From Nageia nagi (Eukaryota; Pinophyta): a stretch of DNA of 64,000 nt. A program made the position numbers and the translations under genes. Location: contig JBITNC010000001.1 of the NCBI GenBank assembly GCA_050084985.1, positions 37,820,001 through 37,884,000 on the forward strand, given 5' to 3'. The notes under the pieces were generated by a model that was not told the DNA's origin, did no database searches, and saw only the letters and a program-made list of their open reading frames with translations. Each line of letters starts with the position of its first letter. Positions within the stretch are counted from its first letter, which is position 1. Positions 12,621 through 24,998 of the stretch are shown here, piece after piece.

Positions 12621-12959
12621 TTAGGCAAAGATCCAAATCATTTGGGCATAAATAGGATAGATAACTATGTTTGGTTGGATATCACCTTTGTTCTTTAAAT
12701 ATTATAAGGTTTCTTTAAACCTTATTAGTGAATCTATTTTCATACCAATCATTTTTTTTGAACCCTGGTATCTCTAGTTTGTAGATTCACTAAAAGTAGT
12801 GCCAAAACATTTTCTCGACAACCTAGATTTCAAGAGCTATTAGTTCCTTAATGGAGGACTAGGTGAAGGATTTTTGAACTCTATCCCTATACATTTATCT
12901 AATATTTATTCCATTATAAGTCATATTTGACTCTATCTAGCAAAATCCTTCACCTCATA

Positions 12960-14640
12960 CAACTAGTCCAAACATGGCTCAACTAGCCTCTACAAATTTT
13001 CTTACTTAGAATAATAGTCATCCATTGGTAGTTCCTACTAATTACCTAGCTATTCTCCAAGTACCCTTTAAATTTTTTCCTAAGTATTATGGGTAAGGAA
13101 AAATTCTTTATGAGCACTACCAAGATGTATCTCTCCTAGCATCAAATTTTTGATATCATGGATGAAACTATCATGACCAGGTTCTTATCATATTCTAATG
13201 AAGGAAAAGTAGTAGAATGGTTTAGAATTCTCACTCCTTAGTCCATAAATACATGAAAAGAATTATGTCAAGCTTTAATCAAAATATTTGCTAAATATGG
13301 TGATGATAAACCTTTTTTAGCCTTATAGCATGTATTAAAAGACATCCCCATGAGTCTATAGATGATATCAATATAATATTTGAAAAAACTTGGAAGTTCA
13401 TTCTAGTAAGGATCAAACCAACAAATGCTCAAGCCTTGGTATACTATACGAAACATTTCACCCATATATAAATGTGTTAATCATTATGTTTGGGGATACT
13501 TTCCCATGTGTTTATCATACAACCAAAACTATTGAATATGCCTTGGTGTATTTTAGAAAAATACAAACAAAATCTATTATTTCTTTGTTTCCTAATTTAC
13601 CTATAAAGCAAGTTCTATTATAGATTACTTTTCCAAGAGTGCTAGCCTTACCAACCCCTCCTCCTAAACCTATTATTCAAAACCAAGTACCAGCACTCCC
13701 AAGTCTTGAATCAACAAGTATAAGTATTATTTCAAATTCATAAGAGGACAAGAGGATATGATAACTAGAGATAACTATTAGGAACCTAAAAAATAAGCTT
13801 AATTACAAGAGAGGTAAAATCAATGATACAATTTTAGGAGATATGATAATCAGTATCATCCAAGATTCTAGCCTAGAAATAAGCAATCATGACAACCTCC
13901 TTATCCCAAATCTATATACAATGTAGTTATGGTTAGTTATATACAAAGTAATGCTCTTGGTGTTATGGAATGGTGTCCTCCTTCCTCTACTCCATATTTT
14001 CCAAAATCCTATGTAGTCTAACAACACTAATACTTGGGCTTACATTCTAAAAAATGGAAGAACCAACATTAGAACCTATTGTAGATATTACCATGGTTAA
14101 TTTTTGAATTATGGGCTATGCTCAAGAATAAGAAAATTATGTACAAACTAGAGCTTCTACTTTAGCAGTCATGTAGTAGACCCAAGTCACTTAACAAAAT
14201 TAGCCATCCATTCCACTTAACATGATCTAAAGAGAACCAATGCTCTTGTATTCCAACCATCTAATCCAATAAATCAACTTCCAAATCATCTAGGTTAAAC
14301 TTAACAAGGCCCAAGTAATGTTTCTCTCATTGCAAAAAACCTTGCTTAGACCAAAAATGATGTCATAGAAAGAGAGAGACATGCTCCAATAAGATATCCT
14401 TTCATAACTAAACATCATAAGGAGAAGGCTACTCAATAATTTAGATCTTATTATCCTACTAACATAATTAATTAAGCCTCTTATGTTCCATACAATATAG
14501 TGGAAGAATTAAAAAGAACATCTTCTAAAATGACTATGTTTGATGCATTAAGAATTTTGGGTCAAATTAACCTTTTGCAAGAAAAATTGAAGCTAAAGAA
14601 TAGTTATAAAAGGGCTAATGAGGATAATGTAGTGTTTTAA
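12960..14640 (+). pseudogene. gypsy A Gag region
   Basis: Between the 5' LTR and the protease lies a decayed frame with stretches typical of gypsy Gag capsid. From about 13345 it reads ESIDDINIIFEKTWKFIL, then aromatic- and Pro-rich capsid-like segments to about 13620. No zinc knuckle survives. Stops and frame changes are frequent. The assignment rests mainly on position upstream of protease. Confidence 0.55.
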
Positions 14641-14736
14641 AATTTTAATGATGTTCATCTAGCTCCAATAGGTATAAGAATACCTCCACCTTTTTATCTA
14701 TCCCTTAGATAAGAAGGCTAGGTTGTTAACAATTAT

Positions 14737-15063
14737 ATGATTGATACTGGAGCTGCTAGTACCATTATTTCCAAATATATTATAGATGATATGAAATTAT
14801 ACATAACTCAAAGCATTTATGGAGTCAAAAAACTATATTCTTCCTCTATTGATGTGATTTATAGTTTCATAGGAGTTACCATAACTCTGAATGCATTCCC
14901 TAACATTTATTTCATTCAAGATATTATTATAGTTGATCTTCCACCTCTGTTTGGAATCTTCTTATCTAGAGAATTTACTACCATGTTAGAAGGGTATTTT
15001 GGTTTAGATTATACACACCTCCTACTTCCTTTTAAGGATAATCCTATAAAATTCCCAAATTAG
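14737..15063 (+). pseudogene. gypsy A aspartic protease (retropepsin-like)
   Basis: MIDTGAASTIISKYI at the start is a clear retropepsin active site (DTGA with following Ile/Ser residues). The 108-residue open stretch continues with beta-strand-like hydrophobic blocks and a second conserved region around FG.FLSREFT near the end, comparable to the LG..FL block of gypsy proteases. It would process Gag-Pol. The catalytic Asp is present. Confidence 0.78.
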
Positions 15064-15289
15064 GGTACCAAGAATGTCAATCTAAGGAAGATCATTAAAC
15101 AAAATTGTATGAATGACCATCAGCAAGTAGAGATCTTTGAAAGGGATCCACTCATGGAATAACTACTAAAAACTAAGATACTTTTAACAAATGCCCCTAA
15201 TTATCATATCATTAATGTTGGCATGGGTGATTATTATTTATATAAAAATGTTTAGCCAATTTTAGTATCAACTAAAAAGGAACAAGATG

Positions 15290-15700
15290 TATGAACAATG
15301 TTTTTTGATGGGATCAGATGCAAACATGGTTGTAGTGCTAGTGTTATTTTTATATCATCTGAGGGACAAATGAAAAGGTTTTATTTCATATTCACATGAA
15401 CTTGCACTAATAATAATATTGAGTATGAATATTTTTATTTAAGGCTATCTAAAGCTATCAACATGGGTATCAGATGTCTAGTAGTTCATGGGGATTATGA
15501 TCTCATTATGAATCAAGTGAAAGATAAGATTAGTGCAAGGCATCATTATCTACAAATTTATAGGAATAGGGTATGGGACCTATTGGAATCATTCTTAGAA
15601 ATCAATTTGATTTGTATTAATAATAAGTTCAATTAAATTATTAAAGCACTTGGAGGAAAAGGACCATGTTTTAATCTTGCTCATCACAAAAGAGGTAGCT
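15290..15700 (+). pseudogene. archaeal-type RNase H (aRNH, RVT_3) located before RT
   Basis: The frame reads MFFDGIRCKHGCSASVIF..., then TCTNNNIEYEYF..RLSKAINMGIRCLVVHGDYDLIMNQVKDK. This matches the RVT_3-type RNase H: catalytic Asp in FDG, Glu in IEYE and Asp in HGDYD. The same domain in elements B and C of this window lies after RT. Its position between protease and RT in element A differs from that order. The frame has stops (for example after the FT.TCTNN block) and decays past 15640. Confidence 0.72.
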
Positions 15701-15972
15701 ATGGAGTCAAAGTTTTATGTATATAATTTGTACTTAATACTACAATTTTTTGGTAGTTATTTTACTTTGATGATCATATTATAAAATTTTTGATAGATGA
15801 AGTAGTAGCTAACACCTTTGATGTTATAGAACTTCCTAATTATTTTCAAGAATTAGATATTATACAACCTAGAAATAATGTTATCCCTAAAGGTTTACTT
15901 TCTTTTGAATAGTTATTTGATTTTGAAGACATTTAGAAGTTAATAATTTTAGTTGTTCAAAAGGAAATTCAT

Positions 15973-16740
15973 GTGGAGCTAGAATTTGAACTCAAAAGAT
16001 GCATAAAGGTTGGATTAAAATACATTGAAGAAGAAAAGGAAATGGTACCTCAGATTTACCATGAGTTTGTCAAGGTAATTATGTGGACTTATAATGATCT
16101 GAAGATTTATGATAAGAATGTGATCCAACATACCATTGAGCTCATACCAAATGCCAAGCCATATAGGAAAAATTAGAATTTGGTAAACCCAAGAATAGAA
16201 GATGCTATGAAACAAGAGTTTCTTAAGCTCTTGGATGCTAAAATAATTTATCTTATAAAGCACTCTACTTCGGTAGTAAATTTAGTCCTAGTAAGAAAGA
16301 AGAATGGAGAAATCATACTATGTATAGATTTTAGGAATCTAAATCAAGTGTCCCTAAAAGAAAACTATCCTCTTCCTCCTATGGAAGAAATCCTACAAAT
16401 AGTATCCAGAGCATGTTGCTTTTCTATGATTGATAGCTTTTTAGGATTCAATCAAATCTTGGCAAAGGATGAGGATCAGTATAAATTTGCTTTTACTACT
16501 AAGTGGGGAACATTTGCATTTCAAATAATGTCCTTTGGTCTCTCCAATTTTGGGGCTACATTTTGGAGAGCTATGGACCATACCTTTGGTGAGTTGATTA
16601 AAAAAATAATATTGGTCTATTTAAATGATATTACTATATTTTCTAAAAATAGAAAGGAACACATACACCACCTCAAGTAATTTATTTTAGAAATACATCC
16701 AATTCAAGATTTCTATTAATCCCAAGAAATATATTTTATG
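15973..16740 (+). pseudogene. gypsy A reverse transcriptase (RVT_1)
   Basis: The N-terminal region gives HTIELIPNAKPYRKN. After one TAG it continues with the polymerase core: VRKKNGEIILCIDFRNLNQVS (catalytic Asp kept in CIDF), YPLPPMEEIL, FSMIDSFLGFNQI, and GTFAFQIMSFGLSNFGATFWRAM. The active-site box at 16618-16629 reads YLND where YLDD/YVDD is expected, so one metal-binding Asp is Asn. A stop at 16678 ends the open part. RT makes element cDNA; this copy is probably inactive. Confidence 0.87.
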
Positions 16741-16779
16741 GTAAACTAAGGAAAATTACTTGATCATATTATTTCTCAA

Positions 16780-17470
16780 AAAGGGTTGGCAATTGATCTA
16801 GATAGAGTGAAAGCTATTAAGGCATTGTCTTTTTCATCAAATAAAAAGACTTTGCAATCATTTATTAGTCAAATTGATTTTGTTAGAAAGTTTATTATTG
16901 ATTTTTTTGAAATTGTTTCTTTAATTACAATAATGTTGGAGAAATATGCTTAGTTTTCTTTGTCTAATGTAGCAAAAGCAACTTTTCAAAACATCAAGAA
17001 AGAAATAATAGAAGTTCTAGTTCTAAAACATCCAAATTTTGCAAAAAATTTATTATGTATCCTTATAAAACTGAGAAAAGAATTACATCCATTTTGCCAC
17101 AAAAGGATGACCAAAATGAAGAACATATTATACCCTTTCATAGTCAAATGTTGCATTAGCATCAAAAAAGGTATTCATTCATTGAAAAGCAAGTATTTTC
17201 TATTATGAGAGGGTTGAAAAAATTCAAGCATTATATGTCTCAAAATAAAATCCTTATATATACCATTCACCTAGATGTGAGAAAATATGTTATTAAAAGA
17301 GAATTGGGTGAAGGGAAATTTGGTTGGATAATAAGGATAATGGTGTATGATGTTGAGATCAAATCAACCAAGCTTATCAAAGGAAGATCTCTCTTTGAAA
17401 ACATAGAAGAGATAACACACATTAGTGCTTTCATATAGGATGAAGAGCATCTTAACAAAGAGATTGATTT
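16780..17470 (+). pseudogene. gypsy A connection domain and classical RNase H
   Basis: From about 16783 the frame reads the RT connection region (GLAIDLDRVKAIKAL...KTLQSFISQIDFVRKFI.DF), then ATFQNIKKEI..VLVLKHPNF. The RNase H part decays across frame shifts but ends recognisably at 17205-17440: IMRGLKKFKHYM, KYVIKRELGEGKFGWIIRIMVYDVEIK, IKGRS. These match the usual end of gypsy RNase H (rLRHY..., GR.A.W...L.E.DI..., IKG). Confidence 0.72.
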
Positions 17471-17499
17471 GATAAAATAATATATTGTATATTTTAGAA

Positions 17500-18610
17500 C
17501 TAAATGATGTCCTAAATCTTTTGATAGATTTTAGATAGGAAGATTCAAGCAGCAAGCATTTAAATTCACATTGATTGATGATCATCTTTATAGGAAATTT
17601 TTTTATCAAACCTTGTTGAGATGTGTAACTCAAGATGAAACTCAAAGAATTATATATGAATTTTACTATGGATTCTTTGGAGGATACTATAATGGTCTGA
17701 CTACTACAACAAAGATATTACAAAAGGGATATTATTGGTCCATTATGTTCCAAGATTCCTTCAAGATAGCTTGGGAATGTGACAAGTATAGCAGGTATGT
17801 GGGAAAGAGAAGATAAGCTACAATACCTCTAAAACTTGTGGTTATTAAAGAACCCTTTCAATAATGGGGTTTAGAATTCATTGTTGTTATTAATCCAAAC
17901 TCTTTAGAAGGTCACAAGCTTATCTTGCCTACAATAGACTACTTTACAAGATAGTTTGAATCTATGCCATGTAAAAGTGCAAATCAAGAGGCAATAAAGG
18001 AGATGATTAAAATATTGATCACTCATTTTGGTATCCCACAAACCATTATATCAGATAATGGTTTTGCATTCACCAAGGCTAATTTATCATAGTTTGCTAA
18101 TTTAGTAGAGTATAAGATCTATTGGTTATTCACTTCAAAATATTACCCATAAAGGAATGGGTTGGCTAAATCGATGAAGAAAAACATAACCCAGATTATT
18201 AAAAGAACTATTGAAGGGAATCCTAAGAAGTGGCACATAAAGATAGACTATGCATTATGAGCTAATAGAATTAGTATCAATTCAACTATCAAAACATCAT
18301 CTTATTCATTAGTTTGTGATAAGAGACCAGTGCTTCCTATTCATCTAGAGTTTCCTAATTGAAAATCCTATAGGAGTTGAAAGAATACAACTTCAAGCCA
18401 TTTCAAGTAAAATTCAATCAATTGATTAAGCTAGAAGAAGATAAAAATAAAACTTATCAAGCTTTCTACCATAGAAAAAAAAAATTTAAAAAGTGGTTCG
18501 ATAAAAAGAAGTCTTCATCAATGAAGTTTGAAGTTGAAGATATAGTCCTAAAATGGGAAGAGGATAGAGCAAATCCTGAGGGGCACCAAAATTTTGATTC
18601 CTTATAGAGT
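17500..18610 (+). pseudogene. gypsy A integrase
   Basis: The zinc-finger region is present (LRCVTQDETQRIIYEFYYGFFGGYYNG, then GYYWSIMFQDSFKIAWECDKYSRY), but both His and one Cys ligand have changed, several to Tyr. In the core the first catalytic position is Glu (WGLEF, codon 17874-17876) instead of Asp. The second Asp is kept (ISDNGFAF, 18054-18056), and the Glu is Lys (GLAKSMKK, 18168-18170). TAG/TAA stops occur inside. The C-terminal part continues to about 18605 with a basic HRKKKFKKWFDKK-type segment. Enzyme function is lost. Confidence 0.82.
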
Positions 18611-19239
18611 AGGTTGTATATCATTATTTATGCCTTGTAGAATCATACACTCAAACTGCAAGATATTTTTGGGTCCCAAGAGCTTCCTATACTTATGAAC
18701 AAGATCCATCTCAAACATTATTAGGTAATCAAGTGAATTCATAACAAACACTAAACTTATAAAATGTAAATAGTTCTTGCTTTTCATACTCTAAATAGCC
18801 TTTTTATATGTTTATCTTTTCCTAAGAAAAAGGAGTATATATTGTGTTTATCATCGATGCATTTCCCAAGGAGTTTGATAGTTGTTAATGATTACATTTA
18901 CTAGGCATGGTGGTGGTTAAGTTTGATGGTCAAAAACCATCTTATCAAAAGATTGGCATTTAAAGTGAGATTTTCTCAAAAAATTCTTCAATCAGTACCT
19001 TACTTTCTAATTTAAAATTAGCATGATTAAAATTAATATCATCTCACTTATTAGATCTAACATAGTACTTCATGCAAACCCTAACATTCCTAATGCATTA
19101 ATGACCATTAATAGGTAGGATTTAGAAATTCCAAGAAAATAAAATATAGTTATAACTCTATCATTCCTCACTTAGCAAATTTGAGAGCATAAACCTTCAA
19201 GCATTTGTAGAGCTATATTATTTATAGAGCTTTCAATGC

Positions 19240-22200
19240 TAGGGTGTGAATGAGTTTTATTTGTGACATAGTTGAAGCAGCGAGCTTAATGTTTACTTGA
19301 GCTGCAAAGAAACTACTAAGTATAATTGCTAAACTAGAGCACACTATGGTCATTTCAGGGGTAGAGTCTAAGGAGCTATCAAATATACATGAAGAATACT
19401 TAGAGAATGCCCCTAGGGTAATATAAATAGAAAGGGGAGTGTTTAGTCACAAAAATACCTAGTGTGTAGATGTAGAAAGGCCATTGTTGCAAAATGAGAG
19501 GCTCAAAGTGGCAAGGAAGGGTAAAATGAAAACATTGGGAAACAATATCATGCTTAACCAAGGGTTTGCATATTTTGTTCCATATGAGTCCTTTACCTAC
19601 CCAGAGCTACTTACAGCTATTTCCCTAAGGCATAACCCATATGATATATCATAGGGGTGTATAAGGAGTAGAAGAAGGATAAATAAGAATTAGAATATCA
19701 AACAAATACCTTCTTGGATTGCTCTCCTAATGCCATTATCAATGCATTTGCAATCCCAACTAAGTGGAGCTTTCATTTCAAAAAGCAAATTGATTTGAGG
19801 AGAGAAAAATTGGACTTCTACCAGAATGAGGATGCTATGATCAACTAGATTGATGAAAGCTATTTTGAGAATACCACAAAGCTCCTCTAAAGCTATAATA
19901 TTGCATTATTTAATAAATCTTAGGATAGACAAGTCCTACAAGCTCTAGTGGTAATTATTAGGCATGTGACCCAAATTGAAGCTGATGAAGCCATGGTTAT
20001 GATGGCTCATAATATTGTTGAAGGTTTGGTATGTTACAACTTTGTTTCCTTATTATCAAATGAGATTAGAAAGAATGTATTTAATATCGATGAGGGTGAT
20101 TTTATACATTCCTCTTATCTATGGTGTTTGATTATCCACCAAAATTTCTAACTTTTAGTTGATGGTGGGTTATCCATAGTACTAATAAGCACTTCCATGG
20201 CTCTTGCATCAATCAACATAAGGGTTTCGATACTCACTAGAGTAAATGGCACTTATTATGAGTTCATGTAGAAATATTTTGCCCCTATTATGAATATTCT
20301 CATGGGGAGAAAATGTATATAGATTGCACCAAATTGTTTGGGAAGAGCTACAAGGTGAAACAAAATAAGAGACTTGTATTTTCTAAAGAATAGGATAGTC
20401 ATTTTTAGGTATGCTTATTTTGGAAATCTCTTTTTGCTACCCAAGTTTGTTACCCCACAATTACATTCTTTAGACATGGGTAGGTAAATAAGTACCATAG
20501 AGATTAGATATGGGTTGGGTGGTAATTTTAAGCTTGTAATCAAAATACCAATTGTAGCAAGTAGTTTTACATTGTTAGAAGTAAACTATAAAGAAGAATT
20601 GTCAAATTTTATAGTTCAAAATTTTAAATTAGATAAGGTAGAATACCATTAGATGTATGAACCTATAGGGGAATGTACAAAAGTTATAAAAGCAAATAAA
20701 AAATGCACAACATTTAGTCATGAAGTTTGGCCTCATATTGAGTATTTTGCTAATCAAACTAGATAAGAAGATGAGGCCTCCCCAGAGTGGAAATTTGGCA
20801 TTTTGGATAGGGAATCAATGGCCTTAGAAGGAATAAATATATATAAATTATGGAAAACTAGGAGGTAAGAGTTTTCCTTGGCCCCAGAGGTGATTGCACA
20901 ATTGTAGGATGAGTTTGGATGGTGCCCTAATAAAATTGAATATTTTACAAAGTATATATTTGAGTATACCACCAAGATGATAATAAACCTTTTGTTGAGT
21001 TTAAGAATGATCATTTCTAGCATGCCTAGTATATGAAAGACCCATTGCCAAAAAATGGGCACCCTTTACATTCCAAATTTCAAGGCAAGGTATTACAATA
21101 AGATCAACCATTAGAACAATGGGTAGATAAACTTAAGGAGCTAAGAAAAAGAAAATATGAAGAAGGTTCTAGCTCACAGTAGCTTATAAAGAAGAAAAAA
21201 GAGACACAAGTGGTAACAATTATGGGTTCAAAGGAGTCTCCCCCCAAAAAATATAGAAACATTAAGTTAAGAATAAAAAATCTAGCTAAGGAACAATAGT
21301 CCATGGAGAAAAATAACCTACAAAAGGGAAGCCACATGTATCCAAGCAAGTATGGGTCCCATATCCATGGGAACAACAAGAAGAGTTAGAGCCAAGCATG
21401 GGAGATATAGAACTCTTAGATGTTGATACCTACAAACACTAAAGCATGGACATAGTTGTATATTAGGATGCTCAAGAAGACCTAAAGGATGAAGTGCAAT
21501 AAGGGGGAGGTAATGTGCATGAAGCAGGTGCAACAATAGCAACAACAGGTGAAGTAGGTAGAGATGGAAACAATGATGATGATGACCCAAATAAAAAGAA
21601 AGAATCTGGCCCAATAGATATGGTAGAATAGAAAGAAGAAACCACTACTATAGAAGAGGAAGAAGAATAATAATAAGAACCCATTTTAGAAATAAAAGAG
21701 ATGTCTACTCTAGAAACACCCACATCAACTTCAAATGTAGGTACATCTCATCATTCTTTAATTCCTTATTCTACTACCTTGGGTGAAGAAACACAAAGTA
21801 TTTTGTCTACTCAAATAGTAGATCCCATTGATTGGGCAACATTCATTAATCAACCTCCTACACTCCTACAGAAACAAGGTAGATTATAGAGTAGAGTTAC
21901 ACACATGGGGGATATTAAAATTGCAATATTCCCTTCAAATATGGGAAGTTAGATAAAACCCCTACCATCATTATAGATGTAAAGATGCAAAGTGCCTTGA
22001 TAGTAGATGAGTCCAGGTTTTTGTAAAATACTTCCTTGGTAGTTGGAAAAAGTGTACAATCTATGGAGAATAAAATAGAAAAAATAAATAAAAGGCTTGA
22101 GTAACTCAAAGGAGATTGCTTGTAAAAAGATAAATTGATGGATGGATTATAGAATCAAAATAAAGGATTGATTGAAAATTTGGCCAAGAAAAAATCCAAG

Positions 22201-23120
22201 CGTGAAAAGAGCCTACAAGAAGCTAAGGCAAAGCTAATGGAATTAAAGAAGTAAATTAAAGAGCTAAAGGCTCAATTGAGCATAATTGATAAGAAAGAGT
22301 CTCAAAAGACTAAAGAGGAGCTTAAAAACACTATAGAAACCAATAAAGTTTTGAATGATGACAAAATAAAATTGCTACATATCATTAAAGATTACAAGAA
22401 AAATTTGGTAGATTAGGTTGGAGAGAGAATGGTAAGCCTATCCAAGTTGTATTATTTTAAAAATCAAATAGCATAGGACATACTTCAATATGATGCTTTG
22501 ACTACACTCTAACAGTTAGCCCTAACAACCCCAAGAGAAAAAAATAAAGAAAAGCAAAGTTGGCTCAAGGTGATAATAGAAAAAAATTTGGTCGTTGTAA
22601 CTCCAAGGCCAAGATAGACAATTTTGAGAAGAATAAAAGATATTTGCAATGTAAAGGATTTGGCATTAGCCCTATACCTAGAGAAAGGTCAATTAAATGT
22701 ATAAATAAGCTTTGTAAATATGTTTATTAATTCTTTAATTTGATTGAAGGATCCTAACATATGGGAGGAGTCAGATGTAAAGAGTAGTTCCGACTGATGG
22801 ATGGAAAATACTAAATCATTCTTAAAATAAGATGTAGTAATAAACTTATCTAAGAAGCAACTCTCAGATCTTCATTTTTGAAAGTTGGTAGATTGGAGAA
22901 TGTCTTGATGAGCTTTAGAGAAAATATTGAAAAGTTTCAAGCATGAACTATGCTATCACAAGTAGATAATAAATATCTCCAAGATCTATATAAGAATATC
23001 CAATCCTTATTACCTACAAAATTGATTCCTCAGCAACATGCTCCACAAAAAGATACAAATGGGCAAGCAAGTGGGAGTGGTCAATAAGTGTTCTATTCTC
23101 CAGTAGGTTGAAGACCCCAA
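19240..23120 (+). pseudogene. long extra reading frame after integrase, with coiled coil; family not recognised
   Basis: Between integrase and the 3' LTR a degenerate frame of roughly 1,300 codons can be followed. Its stops are mostly TAG/TAA where CAG/CAA would fit. Clear stretches are 19740-20150 (FAIPTKWSFHFKKQIDLRRE; HVTQIEADEAMVMMAHNIVEG), 20470-20990 (Glu/Lys-rich, EASPEWKFGILDRE, FSLAPEVIAQL) and 22190-22440. The last is strongly charged with heptad-like Leu/Ile spacing (EAKAKLMELKKQIKELKAQ and onward) and looks like a coiled coil. The tail near 23000-23100 is Gln/Gly/Ser-rich. The position is that of env-like or other accessory 3' ORFs of plant gypsy elements, but I see no signal peptide or clear membrane anchor. 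Function unknown; a captured gene or nested element is possible. Confidence 0.5.
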
Positions 23121-23979
23121 AGAGCCACTAAACAATTGTTATTCTTATAGAATTACACTCTAAAAGGGGTAAAAAATTTTACATTCATCATTCTTTCATT
23201 TATTCATTCTTTTCCCAATAAAACCCTTCTATACTTCCCATTTCTTATTCCCCTTTCTTTCATTTATAAAATACTTGTATGAAATTCAATCATAAGTTTA
23301 CATTATTTATACTTAATCTTTTTCTTAAGAGTCTTGTATTATATGTGCTCTTAGTTAGGATGTAGTTTTGTTTAAGTATTTTTTAGGTCATATTTGTATT
23401 ATTGGATCTTAGTAAAATGTTATTCAAAATTTCCATTTTGTTATAAGGTGGGTGTTGTTTATACATAGCTGAATGAGTAATATCCAAGAGATGTGTATAA
23501 TTCATAGGTTGAAGAGTGTCCACTTTGTAAAATTAGCTAAGTCATTCTTAGAAAGTATTGTATATAGTCTATTTATTTTTCTAAGTTATATCTAGGCTCT
23601 ATCTCGAGTCAAGTTACTTATGTTTTAGTTTGTATAGTTTGGAGATTATTTTTGGGTATTGTCATACATAATGTAAGTTTGAGTTAATTCATGTAGCAAG
23701 AAATGTTATCACATGATTCAAGTAAAGTAGGGCCCATGAAAATCCAAAGGTGATGTCATACTTTTTGATGGAAATCAGAAGGCTCTAAATGACTTAGTCA
23801 ACAAGTGGTCATGATACTCCTTAAAAGGTGAAAGATATTCACAACTCTATATTCAATAAATATTACCAATTTTAAGCAATGATGTCATATTTTTCAAGAT
23901 AAATCGATGGGTGATAAGTTCCACATATTTTTAGTAACCCCCATCATATCCTAATAAGACTTGCTATGGAATAGTAAAG
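23121..23979. other. non-coding 3' region of gypsy element A
   Basis: AT-rich sequence with stops in all frames, between the extra frame and the 3' LTR. No repeat or motif was recognised apart from the weak purine-rich stretch at its end. Confidence 0.5.
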
Positions 23980-24001
23980 ACTATAAGAGGAGGTGAACAC
24001 T
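23980..24001 (+). other. probable polypurine tract of element A
   Basis: The bases just before the 3' LTR read ACTATAAGAGGAGGTGAACACT, purine-rich but interrupted. The position is right for plus-strand priming; the sequence is decayed. Confidence 0.45.
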
Positions 24002-24995
24002 TGAGTCCACTTAATCAAGAGTGTGTGACCCCAAAGACTCTTCCAAAATGTCAATTGTAACTCATTTTCACATGTAAATATTAGTTCACTCTCAATTTTA
24101 AATGATACATATTCCTTTAGCCTTACAATGATTGCATCCTAAAGATATAGAACAAATATATTTAATGGTTATAGAGTTAGGTGGTCACTGACTGTAGAGA
24201 TAGATTGATTGTACTTACCAAGATGATGGAGCATACCTCATAAATGAAATATTAGTTACAAATTCACCATGGAAAAAGATAAAAGTGATAGATTACAATT
24301 GGATTGATAGAAAGAGTGAAGATCTACATATTCCTAAGCATCGATGTTGAATCAAGACTAAGTTGTATAATTAGTTATAGTTATAAATTATCATATACAT
24401 TTTGTAAATACTTAAGTTAATATTTTTATTGATCAAAAAAGTTATTTATAGTTATTAATGATTTACAACCACCCTTTTATAAATATAACATCATAAATAG
24501 TGGACTATTAGAGGTCCAAACTATCGGATATTTCAGAAAAGTTTCCCATTGTGAGAAGTGTTTTCACATATGATAATGCAAAGTTATGATATTTTTACCA
24601 CTACATTTTATGGCTATTATTCTTCTCTATAACTATCATGTATGAAGAATTATCTAAAATTATGGATATGTATTGTGATTATGAGACCCCAAGAGTGAGG
24701 TATTTGATCTATTACTGCCTATGTAGTGATGCCCATGCTGACTAGTTTAGTCTATTTTCATGTTATTTACTTTATTTATTTAGTAGTTTATATTTCTATC
24801 TCTTTATTATTAATTTGACCTATTTTATCTATTTCATGTTACTTTTAATCTTTTTCATAGATAGGAACCAGCCTATAACCTAGAGATTGAGCAAAAAACC
24901 CCTATAAGTGCACTATCTTACCACTTTATGCTCATTCATGAACCCTACTGTTATTAGGTGATGGAGAATTTGCTAGAACAAACATTTAGGTTACA
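24002..24995 (+). repeat. 3' LTR of gypsy element A (~994 bp)
   Basis: It starts TGAGTCCACTTAATCAA and ends GGTTACA, the same ends as the 5' LTR. It differs by scattered substitutions and an extra segment of about 115 bp around 24275-24390. Sequences flanking the two LTRs (TTAAT before, TTATA after) are similar but not identical, so the target-site duplication is unconfirmed. Confidence 0.8.
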
Positions 24996-24998
24996 TTA

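Larger units (their letters stand above)
11744..24995 (+). mobile_element. Ty3/gypsy element A, complete outline, degenerate
   Basis: Two clearly related LTRs (11744-12620 and 24002-24995) enclose gag, protease, an archaeal-type RNase H, RT, classical RNase H and integrase, then a long extra reading frame and a weak polypurine region. Integrase after RT makes it Ty3/gypsy, and the extra RNase H suggests the Tat group. Total length is about 13.25 kb. All coding parts carry stops, and RT and integrase have lost catalytic residues. The 3' LTR is about 115 bp longer than the 5' LTR because of an internal insertion near 24275-24390. Confidence 0.85.

Noticed and set aside
12766-12777. TGGTATC as primer binding site of element A
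   Set aside because: It lies 146 bp beyond the point where LTR similarity ends (12620), and matches beyond the first seven bases are poor.
16015-16263. Minus-strand open stretch of 82 codons
   Set aside because: Antisense to the clear RT coding sequence of element A.
21104-21723. Minus-strand open stretches of 83-98 codons
   Set aside because: They are antisense to the longer degenerate plus-strand frame of element A and rich in Ser/Leu/His runs caused by low-complexity DNA.
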